From the NCBI RefSeq assembly GCF_902499115.1, contig NZ_CABVPN010000007.1:62001-126000 (forward strand): a stretch of DNA of 64,000 bases, given 5' to 3'. Shown piece by piece: positions 15,816 to 24,689 of this stretch (within the stretch, counting starts at the first letter, position 1; each line of letters opens with the position of its first letter). This DNA is from Burkholderia diffusa (GTDB lineage: Bacteria; Pseudomonadota; Gammaproteobacteria; Burkholderiales; Burkholderiaceae). The notes under the pieces are model-generated. The model did no database searches, was not told where the DNA came from, and saw only the letters and a program-made list of their open reading frames with translations. A program made the position numbers and the translations under genes.

Positions 15816-18800
15816 ATGCTCCGGAACACCAGCCGTCGACCGACGGCACGCTCGCACGAACCGGCGCGGCATCGCACGACGGCGGCCGTTTCAACCTCTC
15901 CGCATGGGCGCTGAAGCATCAGCAACTGGTGATCTTCCTGATCGGCCTCGCCACGATCTTCGGCGTGATCGGCTATACACGACTCGCTCAATCGGAAGAT
16001 CCGCCGTTCACGTTCCGCACCATGGTGATCCAGACCTACTGGCCGGGCGCCACGGCGCGCGAGGTGCAGGAACAGGTCACCGACCGGATCGGCCGCCAGC
16101 TCCAGGCCGCACCGTACGTCGACAACATCAAGAGCTATTCGCGGCCCGGCGAGTCGATGATCTTCTTCGCGATGAAGGATTCGGCGCCGGTCGATCAGGT
16201 GCCGGAAACCTGGTACCAGGTTCGCAAGAAAGTCGGCGACATCCGCGCGACGCTGCCCAAGGGCGTCGTCGGCCCGTTCTTCAACGACGAATTCGGTGAC
16301 GTCTATACCAATATCTATGCGCTCGAAGGCGACGGCTACTCGCCGGCGCAACTGCACGATTACGCGGACAAGCTGCGCACCGTGCTGTTGCGTGTGCCGG
16401 GTGTCGCGAAGGTCGACTACTTCGGCGATCCCGCGCAGCACGTATTCGTCGAGATCTCGAACGCGCAGCTGACGCGGCTCGCGATCACGCCGCAGCAGCT
16501 CGCGCGGGCGATCGATGCGCAAAACGCGGTCGCGCCGGTCGGCACGATCACGACGGGGGACGATCGCGTGTTCGTGCGCCCGAGCGGCGCGTTCAAGGAC
16601 ACGCAGGCGCTCGCCGACCTGCTGATCGACGTGAACGGCCGGACGTTCCGGCTCGGCGACGTCGCGAAGGTCACGCGCGGCTACGACGATCCGCCGGTCA
16701 CGCAGATGCGTACGAACGGTCACGCAGTGCTCGGCATCGGCGTCACGATGCAAAAAGGCGGTGACGTGATCGATCTCGGCAAGGCGCTCGACGCGAAGGC
16801 AGCCGAGCTGCAGCGCGGTTTGCCGGCCGGTCTGAAGCTGGCCGCGGTGTCCAGCATGCCGCATGCCGTGAAGCACTCGGTGGACGACTTCGTCGAAGCG
16901 GTCGCAGAAGCCGTCGCGATCGTGCTCGTCGTCAGCCTCGTGTCGCTCGGCCTGCGCACCGGCATGGTCGTCGTCATCACGATTCCGATCGTGCTCGCCG
17001 TGACGGCACTGTGCATGCACGCGTTCGGCATCGGCCTCGACAAGGTGTCGCTCGGCACGCTGGTGCTCGCGCTCGGGCTGCTGGTGGACGATGCGATCAT
17101 CGCCGTCGAGATGATGGCGGTGAAACTCGAGCAGGGATGGAGCCGCGCGAGCGCGGCCGCATTCGCGTACACGAGCACGGCGTTCCCGATGCTGACGGGC
17201 ACGCTCGTCACCGTGTCGGGCTTCCTGCCGATCGCGCTCGCGAAATCGAGCACCGGCGAATACACGCGCTCGATCTTCGAGGTATCGGCGATCTCGCTGA
17301 TCGTGTCGTGGTTCGCGGCCGTCGTGCTGGTGCCGCTGCTCGGCTATCACATGCTGCCGGAGCACACGCATCGCGACGGTCACGCGCATGGCGACGAGGT
17401 GTACGACACGGGGTTCTACCGCCGGCTGTCCGGCTGGATCTCCGCTTGCATCGACCGCCGCTGGGTCGTGCTCGGCGTGACGGCCGTGCTGTTCGCGATC
17501 GCGATGGTCGCCTTCACGCGCGTTCCGCAGCAGTTTTTCCCGAATTCGGAGCGGCCCGAACTGCTCGTCGACATGCGCTTGCCGGAAGGCGCTTCGTTCG
17601 ACGCGACACTGCGTGAGGCAAAGCGGCTCGAGAAGGCGCTGAACGGTCGGCCTGAAATCGATCACGTCGTGGACTTCGTCGGCACCGGTGCGCCGCGCTT
17701 CTATCTGCCGCTCGATCAACAGCTTCAGCAGCCGAACTTCGCGCAATTCGTGATCACGGCCAAGGACATCGAATCGCGCGACCGCTTGTCGCATTGGCTC
17801 GAGTCGACGCTGGCAAACGGCTTCCCGACCGAGCGCACGCGCGTCGCCCGCCTCGAAAACGGCCCGCCCGTCGGCTTTCCGATCAGGTTCCGCGTCAGCG
17901 GCGACGACATCGCGACCGTACGCGGCATCGCGGAAAAGGTCGCGGACAAGGTGCGCGCCGACAACCGCACGCGCAACGTGCAATTCGACTGGGACGAGCC
18001 GGCCGAGCGATCGGTGTCGTTCGAGATCGATCAACTGAAGGCACGTCAGCTTGGCGTGACGTCGGAAGACGTGTCCAGCTTCCTCGCGATGACGCTGTCA
18101 GGCTATACCGTCACGCAGTATCGCGAACGCGACAAGCTGATCGACGTCGATCTGCGCGCGCCAAAGAGCGAACGCGTCGATCCGTCCAGGCTCGCGGGCC
18201 TGGCGATCCCGACGCCGCACGGTCCGGTGCCGCTCGGCTCGATCGGCCATGTGCGCGACACGCTCGAATATGGCGTGATCTGGGAACGCGACCGCCAGCC
18301 GACGGTCACCGTGCAAGCTGACGTGCGCGGCGAAGCGCCGAGCATCGGCGTGACACGCGACCTCGACGCCGCCCTGTCGACGCTACGCGCCACTTTGCCG
18401 GCCGGTTACCGGATCGATATCGGTGGCGCGGCCGAGGAAAGCATGAAGGGCCAGACGTCGATCAACGCGGAGATGCCGCTCATGATCATCGCGGTGCTGA
18501 CGTTGCTGATGATCCAGCTCAAACGCTTCTCGCGCACCTTCATCGTCGTGCTGACGGCGCCGCTCGGCCTGATCGGCGTCGTCGCCGCGCTGCTGCTGTT
18601 CGGCAAGCCGTTCGGCTTCGTCGCGCTGCTCGGCGTGATCGCGATGTTCGGGATCATCATGCGCAATTCCGTGATCCTGGTCGATCAGATCGACCAGGAC
18701 ATCGCGGCCGGGCAGCCACGCTTCACCGCAATCGTAGGTGCAACCGTGCGCCGCTTCCGGCCGATCATGCTGACCGCCGCGGCCGCCGTGTTGGCGCTGA

Positions 18801-18979
18801 TTCCACTGTTGCGTTCCGGCTTTTTCGGCCCGATGGCCACCGCGCTGATGGGCGGCATCACGATCGCGACGGTGTTGACCATCTTCTTCCTGCCGGCGCT
18901 CTATGCGACCTGCTTCAAGGTGCGCGCCGACGAACGCGAGTCGCGCGCAATGGACGTCGCGTCCTCGGAGACATGCTGA
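15812..18979 (+). CDS. RND efflux inner-membrane transporter
   Basis: 1055 residues, the size of AcrB/MexB-family proton-driven pumps. N-terminal helix (QLVIFLIGLATIFGVIGY), a first large periplasmic domain, a membrane block that includes the family's DD proton-relay pair (LGLLVDDAIIAVEMM), a second periplasmic domain, and a last helical block (GIIMRNSVILVDQID). The His/Asp-rich loop EHTHRDGHAHGDE in the middle is cytoplasmic and specific to this subfamily. It extrudes drugs or aromatic compounds from the periplasm and inner membrane. Coupled at both ends to its partner genes. Confidence 0.93.
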   Translation: MNAPEHQPSTDGTLARTGAASHDGGRFNLSAWALKHQQLVIFLIGLATIFGVIGYTRLAQSEDPPFTFRTMVIQTYWPGATAREVQEQVTDRIGRQLQAAPYVDNIKSYSRPGESMIFFAMKDSAPVDQVPETWYQVRKKVGDIRATLPKGVVGPFFNDEFGDVYTNIYALEGDGYSPAQLHDYADKLRTVLLRVPGVAKVDYFGDPAQHVFVEISNAQLTRLAITPQQLARAIDAQNAVAPVGTITTGDDRVFVRPSGAFKDTQALADLLIDVNGRTFRLGDVAKVTRGYDDPPVTQMRTNGHAVLGIGVTMQKGGDVIDLGKALDAKAAELQRGLPAGLKLAAVSSMPHAVKHSVDDFVEAVAEAVAIVLVVSLVSLGLRTGMVVVITIPIVLAVTALCMHAFGIGLDKVSLGTLVLALGLLVDDAIIAVEMMAVKLEQGWSRASAAAFAYTSTAFPMLTGTLVTVSGFLPIALAKSSTGEYTRSIFEVSAISLIVSWFAAVVLVPLLGYHMLPEHTHRDGHAHGDEVYDTGFYRRLSGWISACIDRRWVVLGVTAVLFAIAMVAFTRVPQQFFPNSERPELLVDMRLPEGASFDATLREAKRLEKALNGRPEIDHVVDFVGTGAPRFYLPLDQQLQQPNFAQFVITAKDIESRDRLSHWLESTLANGFPTERTRVARLENGPPVGFPIRFRVSGDDIATVRGIAEKVADKVRADNRTRNVQFDWDEPAERSVSFEIDQLKARQLGVTSEDVSSFLAMTLSGYTVTQYRERDKLIDVDLRAPKSERVDPSRLAGLAIPTPHGPVPLGSIGHVRDTLEYGVIWERDRQPTVTVQADVRGEAPSIGVTRDLDAALSTLRATLPAGYRIDIGGAAEESMKGQTSINAEMPLMIIAVLTLLMIQLKRFSRTFIVVLTAPLGLIGVVAALLLFGKPFGFVALLGVIAMFGIIMRNSVILVDQIDQDIAAGQPRFTAIVGATVRRFRPIMLTAAAAVLALIPLLRSGFFGPMATALMGGITIATVLTIFFLPALYATCFKVRADERESRAMDVASSETC

Positions 18980-20445
18980 TGAAACTCTCTCGTATCACAT
19001 CTTTGCTGGCCGCCAGCGCGGTGCTTGGCCTGGGCGGCTGTGCGATGGCCCCGAGCAGTGCGCCGCCCGCGATGCCGTCGCCGGCGCACTACGGCGCGAC
19101 GCCCCAGGCGCCGCGCACCGCCGAGGCGGCGGGCGTCGCGCAGCAATTCGACGTCGGCGCCGCGCCTGTCCCGCAATGGTGGAGCCTGTACCGCTCCAGC
19201 GTGCTCGACGCGCTGGTCGATGAAGGCCTGCGCGCGAATCCGACGCTGGCCGCGACGGAAAAGACGCTCGCCGCCGCGCACGAGGAACTGCGCGCGCAAA
19301 TCGGCGCGTCGACGCTGCCGTCGATCGACGCGAATGCGCAGGTCGCCCGCACGCGCACACCGGACATCTCCGGCGCAGGCGCGCAAAGCCTGCGCTACAA
19401 CGTGTTTGTCGGACAACTGCAGGCGCATTACACCTTCGACCTGTTCGGCGCCACGCGCTACGCGAACGAGGCAAGCGCCGCGCGCGTCGACGTGCGCGGT
19501 TGCGAGTTCGAAGCGGCAAGGCGTGCGCTGGCGGCCAACATCGTGGGCACCGCCATCCGCGCCGCGACGCTCGACCGCCAGATCCTGCTGACGGAGCGCC
19601 TGATCGCCGTCGCCGAGGCGTCCGCAGCCGAGGACCAGCAGCGTTACGCGCTCGGTGCGGTATCCCATGTGCAGGCGCTGGCGTCGACGCAGGGCGCGGC
19701 GTCGCTTGCCGCGACGCTGCCGCTGCTGCGCCAGCAACGCGCGAGCGCAGTTCACGCGCTGGCGATCCTGCTGGGCCGCACGCCCGACGCGCCGCCGCCG
19801 GTCCCGTCATTCACGGGCCTGTCGCTGCCGGAACACGTCCCCGTGGTCGTGCCGTCCGACCTGCTGAAAGCACGCCCGGACATCCGCGCGGCCGCGGCGG
19901 CCGTGAAGGCGGCATCAGCGGACGTCGGCGAGGCGACCGCGCAGTTGTTCCCCAGCCTGTCGCTCACCGCGACGATGGGGCGCGGCGGCTTCAGCTGGCC
20001 GGCGCTGTTGTCGGGCGCGGGCGGGCTGTGGGCCGTCGGCGCCGGGCTGTCGCAGCCGATCTTCCACGGCGGTGCATTGCTTGCGCACCGGCGGGCGTCG
20101 CGCGATGCGTACGACGCCGCAGTGCTGCAGTACAAGGCGGCGGTGTTGTCCGCGTTCGGTGACGTCGCAGATTCGCTCGCCGCGCTGGACAACGACGCGC
20201 AAGCGCAGGCCGCGAACGAACTCGCGGCGCGCGCGGCAGGCGAGGCGTTCCACGAAACGGCGCAACGCCGCACGTTGGGTGCCGTTCCGATGTCCGCGCA
20301 ACGGTCGAGCGAGCAGGTCTATCTGAACGCGGAGCTCGATGCGGTGCGTGCCGCGAGCCGCCGGATGACCGATACGGCGGCGCTGCTGCAGGCAATGGGC
20401 GAACTGCCACCCGACACCGGCACGACCGTCGCGGCCCGGCAATAG
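18979..20445 (+). CDS. RND outer-membrane factor lipoprotein (NodT/OprM family)
   Basis: 488 residues from the ATG at 18979, which overlaps the pump stop and sits 8 bases after GGAG; an ATG 6 bases earlier is too close to it. Lipobox GLGGC. The two repeated halves typical of TolC-like channels are visible, with long coiled helices (LAATEKTLAAAHEELRAQIG; QYKAAVLSAFGDVADSLAAL). It forms the trimeric outer-membrane duct of this pump. Completes a standard adaptor-pump-channel operon. Confidence 0.92.
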   Translation: MKLSRITSLLAASAVLGLGGCAMAPSSAPPAMPSPAHYGATPQAPRTAEAAGVAQQFDVGAAPVPQWWSLYRSSVLDALVDEGLRANPTLAATEKTLAAAHEELRAQIGASTLPSIDANAQVARTRTPDISGAGAQSLRYNVFVGQLQAHYTFDLFGATRYANEASAARVDVRGCEFEAARRALAANIVGTAIRAATLDRQILLTERLIAVAEASAAEDQQRYALGAVSHVQALASTQGAASLAATLPLLRQQRASAVHALAILLGRTPDAPPPVPSFTGLSLPEHVPVVVPSDLLKARPDIRAAAAAVKAASADVGEATAQLFPSLSLTATMGRGGFSWPALLSGAGGLWAVGAGLSQPIFHGGALLAHRRASRDAYDAAVLQYKAAVLSAFGDVADSLAALDNDAQAQAANELAARAAGEAFHETAQRRTLGAVPMSAQRSSEQVYLNAELDAVRAASRRMTDTAALLQAMGELPPDTGTTVAARQ

Positions 20446-20723
20446 CCGCTGCTTGCGTCGACGGACCGGCCGGCGCCTTCCGGCCGCACCGGTCCGCACT
20501 CTCGAAGCCCGATGCGAAACCGGCGCCGCATTGGTCGAAGACGTCGTTGCCGGCGTGTCGGTCGACGTCGGCGCCGAGCGGTCGGGCCGCACGACCCGTG
20601 CCGTCGCGCAGTGCGTCCGGGAATCCGCCGTTGGAACGCAGCACCATCGCAAATTCCGAGTGAACGCAGTCATCGGATAGTGTCCAACGAGGGGGACTCC
20701 AAGGCTTGACGCCATCAACCTCT

Positions 20724-21047
20724 CTATGGCGCTCGGCGCATCGCCGCCGCGGAATCCTGCCCGGTGCGCGCATTGCTCGTTCGCAAGAAATCGGCAATGT
20801 TCAGCGAAACAGTATCCGCCTTGGCCTTCGAGCGCGCCTTCCGAGCGACGCTCAGGATCGAGCTCAGTTGCTCATAAAAGCATTCAAGTTGGCGCGCATC
20901 GGACGCCAATCGCTCAAGATCGAGTGCCTTTTCAAGAACCGTGCGTGCGACATGAAAACGTTGAAGTCCGCGCCCCACTCGAACCTGAAAGACCACACCA
21001 TCGCTGTTGTGCGGCACCCCTGCCCATACAAGCGAACCGCTGTCCAT
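20724..21047 (-). CDS. Small DUF1488-like protein
   Basis: 107 residues, ATG at 21047 behind GGAGG. The pattern GVVFQVRVGRGLQRFHVARTVLEKAL, then SILSVARKARSKAKADTVSLNIADF, resembles DUF1488. That family has a short beta-strand core with a VsReALed-like helix and an ending close to V.L...DF. It is divergent from a second small gene set whose last member has the same ending pattern. Function unknown. Base composition is less GC-rich than neighbours, suggesting an accessory segment. Confidence 0.6.
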   Translation of the reverse strand: MDSGSLVWAGVPHNSDGVVFQVRVGRGLQRFHVARTVLEKALDLERLASDARQLECFYEQLSSILSVARKARSKAKADTVSLNIADFLRTSNARTGQDSAAAMRRAP

Positions 21048-21248
21048 AAAGCCTCCGAAGATTCGCAATCGTCACATCAATATGCCAGAAGCGCTCACTG
21101 CGCACATTGGTATTTCAAAATTGTGACGTTTGGCGCATCGGAATTTTCACGGCAAGCCGAATATTGCAGCGCAACAGGAATGCTCGTAGACTGGGTTCGC
21201 ACCTTCGATGTAGTTCCCCAGCGTCGCCCCATGACGGGAGAGCACGCC

Positions 21249-21464
21249 ATGACGACTTCTTCACCATCACTGAGTCAGTCGCCCCCGGTCCTCCATGTAT
21301 TCGAACAAGATGGGGGCTGGCATTGGGGCATCACGATTCCTCGCTGCACGGGAAGCGGCTTCAAACTGATCGCATTCAGCGAGCACATCTTTTCCGCTGA
21401 AGACACTGCGCAACGCGACGGCGATCGCGCGCTGGCCTCCATAGTGGCAAGTGGCGGGAACTAA
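21249..21464 (+). CDS. Small hypothetical protein
   Basis: 71 residues, MTTSSPSLSQSPPVLHVFEQDGG to RALASIVASGGN, behind a good GGGAGAG ribosome site. No known domain that I recognise; the core HVFEQDGGWHWGITIPR followed by FKLIAFSEH suggests a small beta protein. It is 42 bases upstream of the next small gene and probably co-transcribed. The much longer frame upstream is not coding-like. Confidence 0.55.
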   Translation: MTTSSPSLSQSPPVLHVFEQDGGWHWGITIPRCTGSGFKLIAFSEHIFSAEDTAQRDGDRALASIVASGGN

Positions 21465-21506
21465 GCGTTTCCGGCAGTTGCACGCTCCTTGAGTTTTCAC
21501 ATCCAG

Positions 21507-21821
21507 ATGCAATACTCCTATCACCCTCCCATGCGAGACCTCTCACCGCGCGCCATGACGGACCACACCACTTGTCTGACATACCCAATCGTCTGCGACG
21601 ATCTGAGCCTGTCGTTCTCTGCCTATGGCACCGGTTGGGGGTACGTTGCGGTTAAGCTCCCGGCCAACATCATTCGAGAAAAGCTCGGCGCAAACACAGC
21701 GACACCGGAGCAGTTGCTCACGGCTTTTGAAAGCAATCGCGACAGGATCACGATCGCGGTCAATCAACATGCATTGCCGAGCGACGGCCGGCACATCCAG
21801 CTCGACAAATCAGACTTCTAG
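21507..21821 (+). CDS. DUF1488-family small protein
   Basis: About 104 residues; the start is uncertain (ATGs at 21507, 21531 and 21555, none with a strong ribosome site). The core runs LSLSFSAYGTGWGYVAVKLPANIIREKLGA, then TPEQLLTAFESNRDRITIAVNQHALPSDGRHIQLDKSDF. It matches the DUF1488 pattern, including the terminal IQL..SDF that mirrors the divergent small gene at 20724-21047. Function unknown. Confidence 0.6.
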   Translation: MQYSYHPPMRDLSPRAMTDHTTCLTYPIVCDDLSLSFSAYGTGWGYVAVKLPANIIREKLGANTATPEQLLTAFESNRDRITIAVNQHALPSDGRHIQLDKSDF

Positions 21822-21873
21822 ATCGTAACCAGCGTGTGGGGCCGGCATGCCGACCGCAGACAGGAGGTTGTAA

Positions 21874-22899
21874 ATGAACATCCGGATCCTGATTTTCTGC
21901 ACCTTCGCTATTGTCGCCACCGCCGGTCAAGCCGCCGATATCACCGGTGCCGGGAGCACGTTTGCAGCACCGATTTACACGAAATGGGCTGATGCGTACA
22001 GGAAGGCAGGCGGCGGCAGGGTCAACTATCAAGGCATCGGTTCGTCGGGCGGCCTCAAGCAGATCAACGCGAAGACGGTCGATTTTGCCGGTTCGGACGC
22101 GCCGCTGAAGGATGAAGAGCTCGCGAAGGCAGGCCCGTTCCAGTTCCCGACGGTGGTTGGCGGCGTGGTGCCGGTCGTCAACGTGCCGGGCGTGAAGTCA
22201 GGCGAGCTGACGCTGTCGGGCCCGGTGCTCGGCGACATCTACCTCGGCAAGATCAAGAAGTGGAACGACCCGGCGATCGCCGCGCTGAACCCGAAGGTCA
22301 AGCTGCCGGATACGGATATCGCAGTCGTTCGCCGCGCTGACGGTTCGGGCACGAGCTTCATCTGGACGAACTACCTGTCGAAGGTCAACGACGAGTGGAA
22401 GTCGAAGATCGGCGAAGGCACGACGGTCAACTGGCCGACGGGCACGGGCGGCAAGGGCAACGACGGCGTCGCGGCCTTCGTGCAGCGCCTGCCGGGCGCG
22501 ATCGGCTACGTCGAGTGGGCGTACGCGAAGAAGAACAACATGACCTACACCGCGCTGAAGAACTCGACGGGTGCGGTGGTCGAGCCGAAAACGGAAACCT
22601 TCAAGGCTGCTGCTGCCGGCGCGAACTGGTCGAAGTCGTTCTACCAGATCCTGACGGACGAGCCGGGCAAGGACGCATGGCCCGTCGTCGGCGCGACGTT
22701 CGTGCTGCTGTACACGAAGCAGGACAAGCCGGAACAGGGCAAGGAAACGCTGAAGTTCTTCGACTGGGCATTCCGCAATGGCAACCAGGCCGCCACGGAT
22801 CTCGACTACATTTCGCTTCCGGATCCGGTCGTCGCCGAAATCCGCAAGCAATGGAAAGCGAAAATCAAGGACGCCACCGGGAAAGCGCTGGCCGATTGA
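21874..22899 (+). CDS. pstS: Periplasmic phosphate-binding protein PstS (orphan copy)
   Basis: 341 residues with a signal peptide (ILIFCTFAIVATAGQA). Family hallmarks: ITGAGSTFAAPIYTKW at the mature N-terminus, GSSGGLKQI, DFAGSDAPL, RRADGSGTSFIWTNYL and GYVEWAYA, which line the phosphate site. It captures phosphate for the PstCAB transporter, but no pstC, pstA, pstB or phoU follows, so it is an orphan or accessory copy that must pair with a transporter elsewhere. Excellent GGAGG ribosome site. A Pho box was not found by eye. Confidence 0.9.
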   Translation: MNIRILIFCTFAIVATAGQAADITGAGSTFAAPIYTKWADAYRKAGGGRVNYQGIGSSGGLKQINAKTVDFAGSDAPLKDEELAKAGPFQFPTVVGGVVPVVNVPGVKSGELTLSGPVLGDIYLGKIKKWNDPAIAALNPKVKLPDTDIAVVRRADGSGTSFIWTNYLSKVNDEWKSKIGEGTTVNWPTGTGGKGNDGVAAFVQRLPGAIGYVEWAYAKKNNMTYTALKNSTGAVVEPKTETFKAAAAGANWSKSFYQILTDEPGKDAWPVVGATFVLLYTKQDKPEQGKETLKFFDWAFRNGNQAATDLDYISLPDPVVAEIRKQWKAKIKDATGKALAD

Positions 22900-23380
22900 G
22901 TGCGGTGGGATCGACAACAATCTCAATGGCACGCATGGCGCATGCGAACCAGTTGTTCGGCCACCTCGACGATCCGGAATTGCGTGCGTCAAGCTGGCCG
23001 CACTCCCCGCGTGCACTTCCCCGTCCACGGGGTTCTCCACGCTCCCGGCCAATGACAGCGGGGGCAGCATCTCCGGCGTCAAATGCGACGCCGAATGATC
23101 AACACGCTCATCATCCTTGTGCCGGCTCCCGTGCCCGGCAGCCGACTGGTCATGCACGCAAGTCCGACACGGGGCACCAGCCTCTATGACGATCGCTGTG
23201 CCTCACCTGTCGGCGACGAGATTCGCCGCCGTGCGCTTTCAATTCCGGTGACGCACCTGGTCGAACGCGGTCGGCGTGCACCGACTGGACCACAGACGCC
23301 AGGCTCGGCACAGCAGTCGGCTGACAGCTACCGCACCAGCGCTCGGGATGGCCTCGCCGGCGCCTGCGTCGCCCCGTCGG
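22900..23380. other. Gene-free stretch between pstS and the TetR gene
   Basis: 481 bases. Short open frames exist on both strands (for example from ATG 23096) but none has a ribosome site or a recognisable pattern. A small CCCCG/CGGGG hairpin near 23020 may help end the pstS transcript. I see nothing else in it. Confidence 0.4.
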
Positions 23381-24130
23381 TCACTGTGCCGTTTCGGCCG
23401 CTTCCACGACCGGCAGCGGCCGGCTTGCGATCTTCTCGGCATCCGCACGCTTGAGCCCCAGCATATGCAGGAGCGTCGCCGCCGTGCGTTCCGGGAAATG
23501 CTCTCCGTTGAAGCCGAGTTCCTTGAGAACACCGGCCGCCGGCGCGCCCGGAGCGACGAAGTTGAGTTCGGCGGCAATTGCGGTCAGCACCGTACCACCA
23601 ACTGAAAGGAAGCCGATGAACGGGTCGGCAACCACGAAGCGTTTCTCGGCGATACCGCGCTCGATGTCCCGCAGTAGGCGTTGACCCAGGCCGAGCGTCA
23701 GGACGCGCGCCGAAAAGCCCTCGCGTATCAGGAAGTGTCCCCATACCGGCTCGCGCCGGGCACGCATCAGCGTATGCCGTACCGAGACGGAGATGATTTC
23801 CGCCGGGTCGGACAAGCCGCTGGCCAAGCGATCGAGCGAATCCGCGAACTCCTCAAACACCGATTCCACCAGCGTGGCGTAGATCGCCTCCTTCGATTCG
23901 AAGTGGTTGTAGAACGAGCCAAAGCCGACGTCGGCGGCCTCGGTGATTTCGTTGATGGCGACGCCTTCCATGCCCTTCTCCGCCATCAGTCTGAGCGCGG
24001 CGTCCAGCAGGCGTGCACGGGTCTCCCGCTTGCGGCGCGCGCCACGTGGCTCACGCTCTTCGGCGACCGCTGGACTGGATGCTTCCGGAGCGGAGCGCTT
24101 TGGTGTCCGGCGACTCGGTGTATTCGTCAT
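23381..24130 (-). CDS. TetR-family regulator of the aromatic/transhydroxylase cluster
   Basis: 249 residues, paralogue of the efflux regulator at 13556-14275. HTH in VAINEITEAADVGFGSFYNHFESKEA; shared blocks RLASGLSDPAE, VRHTLMRARRE and FVVADPF. It faces the catabolic operon; the intervening promoter carries the same TGACAA-N2-TTATCA element as the efflux promoter. It is inferred to repress the catabolic operon in the absence of an aromatic inducer, with possible cross-talk to the efflux operon. The starting ATG is at 24130 with a GG-rich upstream segment. Confidence 0.85.
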   Translation of the reverse strand: MTNTPSRRTPKRSAPEASSPAVAEEREPRGARRKRETRARLLDAALRLMAEKGMEGVAINEITEAADVGFGSFYNHFESKEAIYATLVESVFEEFADSLDRLASGLSDPAEIISVSVRHTLMRARREPVWGHFLIREGFSARVLTLGLGQRLLRDIERGIAEKRFVVADPFIGFLSVGGTVLTAIAAELNFVAPGAPAAGVLKELGFNGEHFPERTAATLLHMLGLKRADAEKIASRPLPVVEAAETAQ

Positions 24131-24179
24131 GAGGTTTCCGATGCTTGTTCGTGCCCAAGTATAGATTCAAATGTCTATA

Positions 24180-24208
24180 TTGACAAACTTATCATCTATG
24201 ACTTTAAT
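24180..24208 (+). promoter_or_regulatory. Catabolic-operon promoter with TetR operator
   Basis: TTGACA (24180-24185), 17-base spacer, TTTAAT (24203-24208), with TGACAA-N2-TTATCA at 24181-24194. Same architecture as 14340-14368. It sits 50 bases from the TetR start and just upstream of the hydroxylase relic. Confidence 0.65.
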
Positions 24209-24266
24209 GTCATCAAAGGTGACTGACAAACCCTCGAGAACCGATCGAACGACGAATGGAGATACG

Positions 24267-24677
24267 GTGGAGACACAACTGCACACGGGCGCCCGCGCGT
24301 CCATCAACAACAACTCGCGCTCGTCGACGGAGCGTGCGCTGCCGTTGGCGCTCGGCACACTGATTGCCGGATTCGAGGCAGTCGGCGCCCCGATGGCCAA
24401 TCGGCGGGTCTGTCACGAAGTCGACGTCTTGATCGTCGACGAGGCTGCCGAGATACGCGTCGCCCCACGCGCGATCGCATTCGGCAACGAAGCGCTGCGG
24501 ACTCCCGGCACCTGCGCCGTGAAGCGCCGCCTCCATGCGAAATCGACGATCGACTTCGCAATATTTACGGGCCGGCCAGTCACGTCGCGCCCCGATTCGA
24601 TCGCATGCCTGCCGTTGCGCGGCAAGCCCCTCGGTGCGACGGCGTGTGCCCTCGCGAGCGTCACTCGATCTGCCTGA
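24267..24677 (+). pseudogene. Decayed N-terminal remnant of an FAD-dependent aromatic hydroxylase
   Basis: A GTG at 24267 follows GGAG by 5 bases and opens 136 residues. The centre reads AGFEAVGAPMANRRV, then HEVDVLIVDEAAEI and APRAIAFGNEALR. This is the N-terminal Rossmann region of MhpA/PheA-type FAD monooxygenases, in which the motif is normally GxGxVGxxxAN, followed by VDVLIVDE and PRAI.FDNEALR. The second glycine of the nucleotide-binding motif has become Glu, the segment before it is unrecognisable, and homology ends near 24515, leaving about 50 of some 550 residues. It is the first position of the operon, right after the regulated promoter. Clearly non-functional if the assignment is correct. 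Confidence 0.5.
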
Positions 24678-24689
24678 TTGTCATCCGCC

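Noticed and set aside
23083..23454. Open frame of 123 codons downstream of pstS
   Set aside because: No ribosome site, low-complexity Pro/Arg/Ser ending, overlaps the end of the TetR gene on the other strand.
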